NCBI GenBank assembly: GCA_001557505.1
Contig: LSAX01000003.1
Span: forward strand, 1,550,001-1,614,000
Length of the DNA stretch: 64,000 nucleotides
Direction: 5' to 3'
DNA from: Reticulascus tulasneorum
Lineage: Eukaryota > Ascomycota > Sordariomycetes > Glomerellales > Reticulascaceae
The translations under genes were made by a program, and so were the position numbers. This document shows, piece by piece, positions 11,577 through 23,209 of this stretch; position 1 is the first letter of the stretch, and each line of letters begins with the position of its first letter. Below the pieces are notes generated by a model that saw nothing but the letters and a program-made list of their open reading frames with translations, made no database searches and had not been told where the DNA came from.

Positions 11577-12202
11577 CTTGTCTTAACTTCCGGAATGCAG
11601 ATGGAGCATTCTAGAACGTAGAGGCAAAAATGTGTTTAAGGAAGGTGGCGTTGTTATTTAAGGAGTTGCACTTGATCTGATCACTGATTACCCAGGTGTA
11701 TATCTATCATCCATCTGGGAGAACCTATCTAATTGTCTCCTCTGCATGAGTCTGGAGGATCCAAGGAGGAGGATCCAAAGACTCCCATGCCACCGCGGAA
11801 GATGATTGCTTGAATCTTACGGAGGATTCGTGTTCAGCTAGCGAAGATGCACCGTAAATTAATGGTACCATAATTTCAATTTACCTGCATATCACTCGAT
11901 GTAACGACGGGTCAGTTGAATCTGATGCCCAATCGGTCTTAATGGGATTACCAAAAGGCGGCCTAACAAAGGTATCCAACCGACGAGCACCACCTAGAGC
12001 GACTCCGGCGACTTCATGTCTCCTTACTGCACTCCAAGTTTGTTTTTGAGGACTTGATGCGTCAAGGCTGCACAAATTCAATTGAACTAAACTTTCCTAG
12101 TCCCATGGAGAATCATTCCATCCCCCTTAAGAAAAGAGAACCATTCGTACGAAATACTTGAGTTAGCAAATCAAGAGAGCAGCTGCGTGGGTATTCTCAA
12201 AG
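11577..12202. other. Intergenic region
   Basis: AT-rich in parts (11640-11660 and 11850-11890). A short imperfect repeat of AGGAGGATCC (about 11754-11776) is present. No gene is supported. It contains the promoter of the small peptide gene (start 11576, minus strand). Confidence 0.45.
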
Positions 12203-13258
12203 TTATAGCAAACTAATATATGCTCTAGTGGGACGAGAAGGCAGCCTCTCTGGATGACTTGATTCGACTCGCTGAGCTGGTTCCTCACGCCGAGTTGAAA
12301 TCTGCTTTGGGCGGACTTGATAGTTTGTCTGCGCCTTGACGTCGAGTTGGCCGTCGGAATGCATCCGCCATGGGTCGATGAAAAATTGGACACCCAAATC
12401 TTCACTCCCTACCTCGTAAACACGCGCAATGACATATACATCACGAGGCTCCCCGGATGCAGGGATCGCATACTTCTTCGCCTGGTTTCTCGTCAGTATG
12501 ATCTAGCAATCCCCCGGGTTTAAGAAATCCTACAGTGTCCCATTGATTGCTAGTCAGATTGAACGGTGCATGACGTCTGGCTGCCGTGGTCTTCACTTCG
12601 ATGTGATAAGTCGCAAAGGAATTCATCAACGCGGTCGCCTCTGGGTATCCATTTGCAACAAAGAATCTAGCCATGTCGCCCCTGGCGTCCACGTATGTCA
12701 AGTCAGAGAAGCTTTTCTCCGCGCCACGAAATGGTGTTCCTTCTCGGATTCCGTTGCGATTTCGAGATGTCCAGTTGTGTCGATTCCAGTGGGATAGACT
12801 AGCGTTAAATATATTCCAAACCTACACGGTGTCAGATGGTTTGCACACTTCTGTCCCTAAGGTCAGCAGTCATTAATGTCGATGACTTACATGGTCTTCC
12901 CCTAGGAAGCCCAAGTTCGTGGTGCTGACGCTGGGTCTTGGTGGTGATCTGCTTCGCTGGATTGGGCGTGGTTCCGGGTGGTTTGATGATCTGATTCTGA
13001 GCTGGTGCCCAGTACTAGGCCAGGTCAGCTTTGATTTACTCCCAGGTCATTTGAATCCCAAGAATAGAGAGCGCAATGTGGTGCTTACTTGGAACTGGCA
13101 TTGTGTCCATGGCTCCGGATGGGCGGTATTGAGATTCGTCTCGACGACGCAATCTGGGGCCGTGAAGAGCGATTTTCACGCCTGACTCGGCGCGGTTCTG
13201 CTATTTGAAGGTATCGTCTAAGCAAATCGTACTGATGAGAATCATGTTGCGGAGTCAT
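12203..13258 (-). CDS. Stand-alone DUF3883-like (NOV/sacsin C-terminal type) domain protein
   Basis: Hand splicing gives four exons: 13258-13089, 13014-12891, 12821-12534 and 12481-12203. Introns are 74, 69, 52 nt with GTAAGC, GTAAGT and GTAGGA donors; the total is 286 residues. Residues 1-90 are basic, low complexity and unassigned. From about residue 95 the sequence matches the C-terminal domain of large fungal proteins: GEDHVWNIFN, a DARGDMARF stretch, TYHIEVKTT (170-177), LTSNQWDTAKKY and DVYVIARVYEV. EVKTT is the PD-(D/E)xK-like signature of DUF3883. In fungi, plants and animals this domain normally ends very long proteins with an N-terminal HSP90-like ATPase (NO VEIN/sacsin). That part is absent, so this is either a minimal free-standing version or a remnant that is still open. 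The last 45 residues are unsupported and the 3' end could be spliced further. Confidence 0.68.
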
Positions 13259-14782
13259 GTTGATGAGAGTAGTTGTGCAAGGTCAAACCAACAAGGGCAT
13301 GCTGGGCTTACTGGAGATGATTCCCTAAAGTTCCCAGTCTGAAATGGGCGCCTGCTCAAACCATGATATATAATCAAGCTCACTAGGAGAACCGATTGCC
13401 TCGCAGTTCATGATAGGTCATGAATCGGCCGCTTTTTGGGCCTCGAAGGAGATCAGGCTTACTATTGGTTGTTCGGTGAACTCCAAACCAACCAACACAA
13501 CCCAACCTCCTCATTTTCTCACCCTTTCCGAGTAAGTCCAAGGCTGTTAGCGACTGCTGCCTAGAGAGCTGCTCTGCTTTCTTGTTAGCACATGGTAATC
13601 TTGATGGCTTACACGGTTAGCTTAGACAGCAACTTCTCGCTGCCTTTCTACATATTTCGTATTGGCGCTAAGCACCCATTACACACTTACTAACACTCCT
13701 TTGTCACGAGAAAGGTGCGAGTTGCTTTATTCAGCTGGTGGGTCATTAAACGGGTGCTCAAAACGCAAGAGGCTCAAAAACGCACCTGAGATTCCACTTA
13801 CAGCGCAAGACAGCTTTGGCCCTACACAGCTCTATTTCTCTCCCTTGTCTTTTATTCCTCTCGGGTACTATTAATGGGTTCCTCGCCCACATACGTCTCG
13901 TAGGTCGGAATCCCCTTTTTGCGCCACCCCTTAATTGCACCACAAAATCCACCCCTGCATCCAAATCCTCCCCTTTAGAAGACTGCATTATCGCCAGCGC
14001 CAAGAGGCAGGTTGCAGACTAATACAACACAAACCATTGTTAAATTAGCAGAAGGTTTAAAAGCAAGCCTTGCGAATTGCCTAGAAAAATCTGTGGAGCG
14101 TAAAGCCACACAAGCCCATAGCAAATAAGCTATCTGTAGGTCGATGTTTGCTTGGTAAATCAGGACGGAATTAGTTCTTTATGAACCGTTTTTATAAAAC
14201 AACGCTGCCTAAGACACCCCAGGCGTCTAAGGCTAGCAAATAGCCCTGACCAGGGTATAAAGAGCATCATATATTAGCTGCTGGGGTTATTCATAAGATA
14301 AATGTGTATGGTTAGGATGACGATAAGTAATGCTGGGCGTTAGCTGCCGAGGTCAGGAGGGTCATTTGAGCTTCCTCATTTGAGATTCTTTATTTGAAAG
14401 ACAACCCTGTACGAGGAACTTCAAAAGTAAGCCAAAGTGTTAACCAGCGTTAAATCCCAATGTGGCTTGGGATCCGCGACATGCGTTATCACCAGGAAAT
14501 ATGGATACCAGATCCTCCAGGGTCCACTAAATCTTTAGAACTCATTTGCCAGATCCTAGAAGACACACAGGGTTCTATGCACAGATCCTGGAGAGAGCTA
14601 CGTATTACGTAGTACCTGCCGTAAATGGGCTCATGGCGCCGCAGGACCTCAACAACCCAGGGCAGCTTGGCATATAAAGAGACATAAATCAGCCGATGCC
14701 GTCCATGAGCGGCCGGTTTTACATTGCAATTGAAGCACTCTAAGAGAGACGGCCCTGCTTCAACGCCCCCAAGCTGGTCAAT
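13259..14782. other. Intergenic region with possible decayed element
   Basis: No intact gene. Between about 13780 and 14140 two short frames look protein-like but are broken by stops. One, at about 14027-14128 on the plus strand, reads TTQTIVKLAEGLKASLA and onward, and could come from an old mobile element. I cannot name a family. TATAAA at 14673-14678 lies about 105 bp before the next gene. Confidence 0.35.
14673..14678 (+). promoter_or_regulatory. TATA box of the carboxylesterase gene (putative)
   Basis: TATAAA lies 105 bp upstream of the carboxylesterase ATG, in a plausible core promoter position for a fungal secreted-enzyme gene. Confidence 0.4.
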
Positions 14783-16384
14783 ATGAAGCTCGCAATTTTG
14801 TCCCTGCTGGTGCTGGCGACCAACCCCGTCGTTGGCGAATGTTCCAACCAACTTACAATCCGGACGTCCACAGGCACGTTTACGGGACTTATTGACCCGG
14901 AGTTTCCAAATACCCGCCAATTTCGCGCTATTCCATTTGCGAAGCCGCCTACGCTATCACGACGCTGGCTACCTCCGGAGAAGCTGCCGCCATCAAACGA
15001 GCATAGGGACGCGACGCGATTCCCGCCGTCGTGTCCACAGTTTGTGTCCGGGGTGCCCTCGTTTTATAATTCAGACCTGACTAAGGGTAACCTAATCTAC
15101 AATGGCGACCAGAACGATACGTCCGGCCTGGTAGGGGCAGCTACTTCTGAGGACTGTCTACACCTGGCGGTGTGGACGCCGACAATCGCGGCGCCGCCGG
15201 CTGGGCTCCCTGTCCTCTTCTTTATGACTGGGGGCGGATTTATAATGGGCGGTATCGATATCCCGTGGCAGATGCCGACGTCATGGGTCGAGCGGTCGCA
15301 GGAACATATTGTTGTCACTATTAACTATCGGCTTGAAATCCTCGGCTTCCCTAACGCACGTGGGCTGGCGGATGGCCACCAGAACCTTGGTATCCTCGAC
15401 CAGCGTGCTGCACTCGAATGGGTCCGCGATAATATTGCAGCCTTCGGCGGTGACCCGAGTCGTATTACACAGATGGGGAGGTCAGCTGGGGCCGTCAGTA
15501 CTGATGTCCATGCCTATGCTTTTGCTGAGGACCCAATTGCGCAAGCCCACTATATGCAATCGGGGACAATCTTCGGTGCCAGCATTGGTGCTAAGGATCC
15601 GACATTTTCCAACTTCACGTTCGTAGCACGTCACTTTGGTTGTGATAACCTCGGTGGCGGCATCGATGGCGATGACGGCACGGCGGAGCTTGAATGCATG
15701 CGCCAAGTGTCGTTCAAGGACATAGTAAACTTTGTCGGACAGTATAGCGATCGGGGCGAGAAGCCTGCGCTAACCTTCAAGTTACTTGTCGATGATCGTA
15801 TTATCTTCAATAACTATCCAGAGCGAGCACAGGCAGGGAAAATCGCACGCGTGCCGGTGATGATGTCAAATACAGCTAATGAGGCGTCGACGGCAATTTG
15901 GCCCGCAAACGTAACCGCGGGCCCAAACCAAGCGATCATCACCGCCTTGGACATTGCGGTAATGGTATGTCCGACGTTCAACGCAAGCGTATATCGGAAC
16001 CGGATGGGTGCGGACGTGCCTGTCTTCCGTTTCCAGCATGCTGGCACATTTCCTAATCTGAACTATTACCCGTGGCTCGGCGCATACCATGCTAGCGATA
16101 TACCGATAACCTTTGGAACGTATCGACTTTTAGACCACGTGGCAAATACCACCCAGTTTGAAATTGATGTCAGTCTCTCGATGCAGGATCATATTCTTGC
16201 CTTCGTCAAGGACCCGTATAACGGCCCGCAGGAGACGATGGGCTGGAAGCCAATGGTTGTCGATGATCTGAACTGGGGAGATCTCATCCGCTTTGGCGCC
16301 GGCGGTGTAGTATCGCAGCATGTCGACGCTATCGAGGTGGATGGGGTATGCCTTGGATTACGAGAATATGATCCATTCCCGTGA
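14783..16384 (+). CDS. Secreted type-B carboxylesterase/lipase (alpha/beta hydrolase)
   Basis: An intronless gene of 533 residues with an N-terminal signal peptide (MKLAILSLLVLATNPVVG). The carboxylesterase type-B fold shows QFRAIPFAKPP near 46-56, EDCLHLAVW (123-131, the family's second signature), an oxyanion segment MTGGGF (148-153) and the nucleophile elbow GRSAGA with Ser234. Acid Glu367 lies in NTANEAS and His436 in GAYHASDIP, completing the triad. Two positions differ from most family members: Thr replaces the usual His in HGGGF, and Arg replaces Gln/Glu in GxSAG. Several N-glycosylation sequons are present (for example NDTS, NFT, NVT, NTT). It should hydrolyse carboxylic esters outside the cell; the natural substrate cannot be read from the sequence. 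The length matches the family, so the protein appears complete. Confidence 0.95.
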   Translation: MKLAILSLLVLATNPVVGECSNQLTIRTSTGTFTGLIDPEFPNTRQFRAIPFAKPPTLSRRWLPPEKLPPSNEHRDATRFPPSCPQFVSGVPSFYNSDLTKGNLIYNGDQNDTSGLVGAATSEDCLHLAVWTPTIAAPPAGLPVLFFMTGGGFIMGGIDIPWQMPTSWVERSQEHIVVTINYRLEILGFPNARGLADGHQNLGILDQRAALEWVRDNIAAFGGDPSRITQMGRSAGAVSTDVHAYAFAEDPIAQAHYMQSGTIFGASIGAKDPTFSNFTFVARHFGCDNLGGGIDGDDGTAELECMRQVSFKDIVNFVGQYSDRGEKPALTFKLLVDDRIIFNNYPERAQAGKIARVPVMMSNTANEASTAIWPANVTAGPNQAIITALDIAVMVCPTFNASVYRNRMGADVPVFRFQHAGTFPNLNYYPWLGAYHASDIPITFGTYRLLDHVANTTQFEIDVSLSMQDHILAFVKDPYNGPQETMGWKPMVVDDLNWGDLIRFGAGGVVSQHVDAIEVDGVCLGLREYDPFP

Positions 16385-16556
16385 GGAGGCTTGAAATCCT
16401 CGACTAGCATTCCTTCGCTGCAGCAGCTATATTACCAAAGTTCGGCCGGCGCACGACCAGAACGCCGCAGTCACCCGATTTCACAGAGGTCCTTGAAAGA
16501 CACCTGACATCTATGGACGGATATATCTTAACACAAGATAGCTTCCCAAGCCCTGC

Positions 16557-16886
16557 CTATCGCATGCTATGAGAGGAAGGAAAGGAAAGAAGAGTACACA
16601 TAGAGTAATATTTTAGAGCAGGCATATTCATTCTTGTCTTATGAATCGATGCTATGAAGCCCGCCGCGCTGAACCACCAATAACGTCCATCCGTGCCACT
16701 GGGGTCAGAGTCTTGGCCGATATTTTGGGGGCTGGCCCAACTAGTTTTTGAATGCATAGCATCTCCTTGTCCGTCTGATGTTGAGCTGGGGAGCTCTTGA
16801 CCGCACTTCGCGAAATCCAGACAGCTTAGCGAGATCAGCGGGACCAATGTTCGTACAGAAGTTGAGAGCCAGTAGGATCGAGCCAT
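16557..16886 (-). CDS. Possible small secreted protein
   Basis: ATG 16886 sits in a good context (AAAGATGGC). It starts a frame with a possible signal sequence (MARSYWLSTSVRTLVPLISLSC) and about 109 residues in total. The mature part has few cysteines and no recognised domain. An upstream in-frame ATG at 16982 would remove the signal-like N-terminus. It converges on the carboxylesterase with a gap of about 170 bp. It could equally be a chance frame; the only support is the N-terminal hydrophobic stretch and the start context. Confidence 0.3.
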   Translation of the reverse strand: MARSYWLSTSVRTLVPLISLSCLDFAKCGQELPSSTSDGQGDAMHSKTSWASPQNIGQDSDPSGTDGRYWWFSAAGFIASIHKTRMNMPALKYYSMCTLLSFPSSHSMR

Positions 16887-19800
16887 CTTTGTGATGTTTG
16901 AGAGCCTATCCCGTTCCACGGAATCAGAGGCAAGAAGAGGGACCTTGCATATACGACGGTAATGCCAGGAGCCTGCTCGCAAAGATGCACGACCTTAAAT
17001 AAATAGCTTTATCTACCGGTGGGATGTCAGAATTGATGTGTCAAAGTTGATGTGTCTGAAGAGCACCAACCTCACCCGATGCTTATGAAACTGCCGAGTA
17101 ATTTCATCCTACATACTCGGTTTCGGCATGATGTAAAGGCAAGGATGTTTCAATATACAATTCAAGAACACCGAGATGCAGCTAGAGTTCTTGATTTGGA
17201 AACAATCAATACATTCGCAACTTCGCACTTGAAATTGATGGAGCTTTAATGCTGTCAAGCTAGCTGTCTGAGGTAATAGCTTATAGATACCTGAAGGTAC
17301 ACTCCCCCGGACGATTTTGATCTATACCTGATACTGAGAAACCATGGACGCCATATGATTGTTCGAGTCTACGTCCCTCGCCGTACAATGGGGCTGATGA
17401 TGTCTGCGCTCATTGTCCATGTCGCATCCCCAGCTTGTTAAAAGAATGATCTTGCCGGGGACTCGAAATTCATAGGCATGCAAATTCTCCGGGTCGCCCT
17501 AGGCTGCTATTGTTGTGCTTGCACATTTATAGACGCCAAAACGGATTGCGCAATGTCTGATTCTTGACTGAGTAGAAGTCACGCCAGCTGGTGATGCGGT
17601 CCGACGACTTTGAGGCCGGAGATAAGAGGGCACTGCAGCGGGAATCTGCCGCTGCGGCAGGTCATGGATGCTTGTAAACGCTGCACTCGTCCAACTAGTA
17701 ATTAATTAGGTAAACAGGTCGTCTCTGAAAGTAAAACAGGACTGCTCCAATGTCCATTGACCCAACAGCACAAGGTTTTTAGTGACCGCGAAGGATCAGA
17801 CTAACGCTAGCTTGCATTAGGGGGCAAGGACGGGCGGTCCGTTGCGCGCGATGAATAAGCATTCCTTGGAGCTTCGATAGCGTCTCCCCACCACAAGCAG
17901 AGCTATTTCGGACTTGTACCAGCAAAGTGTCCACCTGGTGTATTAAGATCGGACATGAGAGACTCTTTTACTAAATACCTGGGACCAGTGTACTGGTAGC
18001 TCGGTGGGACAATGCTCCGTCCGTGTACGTAGTACTGAGTACGATCCAAACCAGGCGTCTCCAAGCCAAGGTAGGCTCCAAGCCCTAGGCCAGCGCGGAT
18101 TGTCGTCTTCACGTCGGTGCTAGGACTGCTGAAAAATTAGCCAAGTTACCCACCTAGGCAGGTACTATATACACAGCGACCGGCACGAATGCTGGGTGCC
18201 TTGTCTTTGAAGTCAATGAGACTACGGTAATCACGTGGTATTAGTGCAGCTGAATCAGCGTCCGAGCTTGCAACTCTTGGGGGCCTCAATCAACTTCACC
18301 TTCCCACTAAGGCTGTCTCCGCGACAATCTCTTATACAATCTGTCGGGAATTATAAACTACAGTAAGAATGCTTAACATTCTGTTTGCAGCGCGCGGGAT
18401 GCCAGACCAGCACGGCTTCGAAGAATCATAACTAGACTGTTTCCCGTAAATCCATTCCATGTGGGGTCCACACTCCCTAATTACACCACTGTCATCGCTG
18501 ACTTAGCCAGGGGCTCCACAACAGGCACGCACACGCAACTTGCGTGCCCATCCCGAAGCTCCGAAGCTCGGCCAATCCAATTCTTAGCCTACTAACGTAC
18601 ATAGGAGATGTACGCGTTGACTTCTGCGTCTTGAGTTTGACTACCACCATGGTGGGTCGCCGATGGCTAGCGGCCCTCGTAGTCCATGAAACAGGAGTCT
18701 CTTCTTCTTTTCTTCTTCTCTTCTCTTGTGACATGTGGTCCGCATTATCCTTACTCATGGATCTTGCCATCTTGGTCTCTGTCTTAACGTGCTGGAAGCA
18801 AAACCCGAGGTCTCTGTCCCTCGTGGGGGTTGCGGGCGCAACCGCTGCGAGTTCCACCAACTTCTCACACGGTAGTCGTCGATGAGGTAAGTGGTTGGTG
18901 GTTTTCTTCGACTGAGTGTGTATAGAGTAGGCGCTACTGGGCAAACTGGTTGCAAGGATAAGCTAAGGTATTACTAAGTGTTTTGTTCCCATGGCTCGTT
19001 TTCGTCCTGGAATCCCGTCGTTGCTGCTAGTGCATTTGATCTCGGCCGCTAACCCTCCAATCGTCATGGCCAGGTGCATTATGAGACTACCACTACCGCC
19101 ACAGTTCGGACTATCTGGGAGACAGAGGTATTGGATGATAAGGCCGACTCTTGGCTGCCGGCACAAGCTGAATGCCTTGTCACTCAAAAGGCGTGCAGGG
19201 TGGAGAGCCTGGCTGGGCCAGTAAGTGTCGGCCTAGTGCATACCATGCATCTGAGCTATCATCTTTGTTCGGGATCGCCAACGTGGCTTCGCTAGAGATC
19301 CGTCGGCGAAGGTCCGCTATCTTCTGTAACGAGTGCGTTACTGTCATTGAAGGTACACTACTGTATCAAGATTTCCAAGCAAGCGGGTCACAATCCAGTT
19401 TAGGAGATGTTGTCAACATCATGTACATTTTGTTCGAGCCTGCGAAAGAGCCGATCTCAATCCTCAGCTGGATCCACGTGGTGGTCAGTAACTCGGTGCC
19501 AGCCGCTCGGGAATGGTGATTGCACATCCATTTGGCGAGTATCCACAAGTATCCACAAGGCCTCACTAGTTGTCTGCGGCTAGGATGCGTAGCCTTCGAC
19601 TAACGCAGCTAGATGCAATTTACTAGGCACAGCCGGATATGCCTAGGGACAAACAAGCTATCTCCCCACCCCCACCCCATTCCCCCTTCCCCTCCGTATA
19701 TTAACTACTACACAGCATGAAAGCCTATTATAATTACAGGGCTACCGATAGGCATTGTGCATCACACCACTACAGTATCATACGTAGGCTCTTACAAGGC

Positions 19801-20208
19801 AGGTACACCGTCTGCTTGTAGCTTAGAGTCTTGGGACCACCCAAGTCGCCACTTCCTTGAGTCGACTAGCGAATCCCCGTCCTGTCAAATGCAATCGCGG
19901 CCATGATAGTCTCGACTATCTTTAGGGATATGGCGTTTAGTCAGTACCCTACCTTAAGTGAGGTACTCTAGTGGTGATCCTTGCTTAATGGGTTAAGCAA
20001 CGATTCTTGGTCTCACCTCGCTCTGAAAGGATGCTCCAGGAGCGAACACCAGTATTGAGAGGAGATAAAATATGAGCTACGGAGCCTGCACTGTCCAAAA
20101 GAATGAGTCTTTGTGTTGCCGTACGCTACAGCAAACCCATCCCTACTCTCAAATATCTTGTCGTCGTCTATTATATTTCAGTCAGCATTGATACAAGAGA
20201 AATCCGGA
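16887..20208. other. Long gene-poor region
   Basis: A 3.3-kb stretch without a gene I can support. Between about 18640 and 19300 the plus strand has fragments that look coding: a hydrophobic segment near 18700-18800, and HYETTTTATVRTIWETEV followed by a Cys-containing piece near 19075-19215. They do not join into a model. A C-rich tract lies at about 19664-19695. The rest shows nothing recognisable. Confidence 0.35.
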
Positions 20209-22734
20209 ATGGATCCAGAGGCGGTAGACTACCCGATTTATGTCGGTGTATGGACAAACTGGTCTCGAGGGCCGGTCCTTGGGACAACATTGACACTGGA
20301 TCGGCAGGCGGGTAATCTTATGATCGCTTTTGTAGCCTTCTTTGTTGCATGGGGTAAGTTCGCCTCCAATATTATAGTCTTCGCGCGTGTTCCGGCTGTC
20401 CAAGAGTCGGATGGATAACAAACCAATCAGTTGGAACCCGTATCTGGAGGATCATATGTCTCGCCCTTCATTTCTCCTACTCTCGCCAGAAATCTCGCGA
20501 TGCCCTTCACCACCAACGCCAGGTCATGCTCCGCAACTCGACCACTCCCGAAAGTGCGCTTGTTATTATCGTCAATCTCTTGTGGACCTGGAGAAATAGG
20601 ACTACTCGACCATGGATCAGGCTTCTTGTGGTCCTTTTCCTAAGCATTTTCTGTGTTGCGGGGTTTGCGCTCGCCAGCGGCTTCTCCTCGCAAGTTTCAG
20701 CTGCCATCGGCACCGAGGTTCTCATATCCAGCCCTGGCTGTGCCGTACTTGATTGGAACGCTACAGAGAACGTAGAAAGGTTCGAGGTACAAAACAGCCT
20801 GTATCCGTACCGCTCACTGCAGTATTCCAGTTGGCAGAATTATGCGGAGCAGTGCTATAAGGGCGAAACTGCCAATAGGCTTTTTGGTTGCGGCACTTTT
20901 GTAAAACCGCAATTACCTGCCTCTGTTGACATGAACGCTGGCTGTCCTTTTGAAGAGTCGATTTGTGCCAGCAAAGATCGAAATATACGAATTGACACTG
21001 GCTACCTTGATAGCCACACGGACTTCGGAATCAACGCCCCGCCTCAAGACCGCTTCCAGTATAGAAGAGTCATGGAATGTGCTGTCCTTGAGAATGATGG
21101 CTATACATCGCAATTCAACGTATCGTCGGATAGATCCTACACTCGATGGTACTACGGTGAAAGAATCACTCCTACCGGTCCTCGGAATTACACATACGAG
21201 CACTCAAATGATGCAGCATATGAAGAAAAGCTGCTAAGGGGTCAAGGGGCTAGAGCAGATTACAGCCTCACGTAAGTAGCCAACCCAACGAGCCTGTCGC
21301 CGCGTGCCGAAGCTGCATACCGAGCCAAAATATTTGCTGATAGCTTGCTTGTGTTAAACTACAGGACTTATGGTCTCTACTATGATAACGATACGATAAC
21401 GGATGAGACAGACTACATCCCGTTGCCAGCCCTGAAAGCACCAGATTCGGACTTGGTCATTGCATTTATGTCAAGCAATGGCATTGTTTTTTCCAACAAA
21501 GTTTATGATCCATGGTACAAAGCCACAACCTTTCTGTCTGAAGGCATAATGGTGAATGCTGATGGGGTGGTAATTGCGCGGAACGTCTTTTACTCCCAAG
21601 ATCACGCCGCATCTGTCCTAGCCTGCAAAATCCAATGCCAGATCTGCAATCCGAACCAGCCCGAAGGGAAGCGATGTGGCCCCTTGAAGTCTACTAGGCG
21701 CTTCATCGATGCCGCTGCCCCGGTCTTTCCGAACTGGGAATCTGCCTCGCGCCGACTGACTTGGGTGTACAGGGCCGCCTTTGAGCGTGAGAGTCTTCTA
21801 GAAGACACCATGATGATGCTGAATAACCGCATACTTGTCTCATCCAAGAATTTAGTCAATGCCTATCAGGGCACCCTCCCCGACAATCAGTGGATGTTAG
21901 ATGTGAAGCATTGGAGCGATATCGGGCTGGCCACGATCCAAGGCGCGCTGGTTGGCACCGCCCTTGGCCCAGCCGATCCAAAACAGACGCGTTGGTACAG
22001 CGTGAAGCCAAACAATACCGAGGAAACTGGCATGTGTCAAGGCCAGGTGAGTAGAATAGTGCCCTGCCCAGGATCGGCAAAGATTCCAAGCCACCAGTTG
22101 AGAAGAATCCATGTTTCATAGCTAACGGATTTCCACACGACTATAGAAAATTCACAGCACGGCTTACTTATCATTTAGCCTATTTGGCATCCTATTCATC
22201 TTTATCTTCGGGAGCATCACCGTCTTGGTCTCATTTGTCCTTGACCCAGTCATGTCCCAACTTCGAAAGAGGCTTGGCGTCAAGAAATATCAGCAGCTTG
22301 AGTGGCGCGTAAATGACGCCTTGCAGCTCCAAAGAATGGCGTACGAAGAAGCCGGAATGGGTACCTGGTCACGCGGGTCCGACATAATTCCCGTGACTCA
22401 ATACGGAGAGGCCTTGGCAGTCTTGAATATCTCGGACATTGATCACCCAAGGCTTCGCCAGCCAACCTACGAAGATGGGAGACAAGAAAAGCAAAGCAAG
22501 AACGTAACCGTGGTTCGCACGCTGGCAATTGACTCAGAGAGCAGCAATGGTAGCGAGAGCATGGCGGAACATAGATTGTCGCAAGGAAGCACCAATGTCA
22601 GTCCAACAGCATCAAACCAGACCGACAACTCAGACACTGGGCCAACACATGAGAGATTTTCCAGTCAAGCAGGCAATGAGGGTCATATGCACACTGTGGA
22701 CGAACGAGAAGATACGATTCAGTTCACCAGATAG
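20209..22734 (+). CDS. Large orphan membrane protein of filamentous fungi
   Basis: Exons 20209-20353, 20431-21271, 21365-22046 and 22147-22734 give 751 residues, and all phases agree. Near the N-terminus, after a helix (LMIAFVAFFVAWV), comes WRIICLALHFSYSRQKSRDALHHQRQ, then LRNSTTPESA and a second membrane helix (IRLLVVLFLSIFCVAGFAL). A large Cys-containing, N-glycosylatable extracytoplasmic region (about 160-590) follows, then one more helix (SLFGILFIFIFGSITVLVSF) and a Ser/Asn/Gln-rich cytosolic tail. The LHHQRQ...LRNS block recurs in an abundant, unnamed family of Pezizomycotina membrane proteins, often annotated only as hypothetical. No catalytic or transport signature is seen. It is intact, with no frameshift or early stop. 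Location is probably the plasma membrane or an endomembrane; function unknown. Confidence 0.85.
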
Positions 22735-23209
22735 GATAGAAGTCCGCCGAGGAGCTACGGTACTGCAGGACTATATGGCATGCCTTCCTAGAATCTTTTA
22801 GGACAAAAATAGGAATCCATGCCAAATATATAATTGAGTTACTAAGAGTCTTGTGTCTGTGAATAGTTTGTTAGAAGAATTGCACTCTCTTCTCACCCCC
22901 AAATATTTGGCCCGATCAGTGAGCATCGTCATGAAGTTTAACCCTTGTCAAACAACAGCACCCATGCCCACCTATCAAGAGCCATAAGTAAGGCTCCTTA
23001 TGAATTTAATAACTCAGGTCCATGTAATTGGTGCGAGATATTGTATCACTGGTGTATGGATCGCTCAGAGCAATACAAAGCCAAGGTGGCGTTTCGAGAA
23101 GGTGAGTATTACCCGTCAAATTTTCAGGACAAAATCACCATAAACGCAACATATACTGTCGGGTGATCAACCTTCGAGCCTTAACTTTGTTTAAACCATT
23201 GAATGAGCT
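22735..23209. other. Intergenic region
   Basis: The spacer between convergent gene ends is AT-rich around 22800-22850 and contains no supportable gene. Confidence 0.45.

Noticed and set aside
18492..18944. Long minus-strand frame of about 150 codons
   Set aside because: Low-complexity basic translation with no domain, overlapping a plus-strand frame of equal quality; no splice or promoter signs.
18991..19295. Two overlapping plus-strand fragments around a HYETTTTATVRTIW stretch
   Set aside because: Looks partly coding but I could not join it to any start, intron or end.
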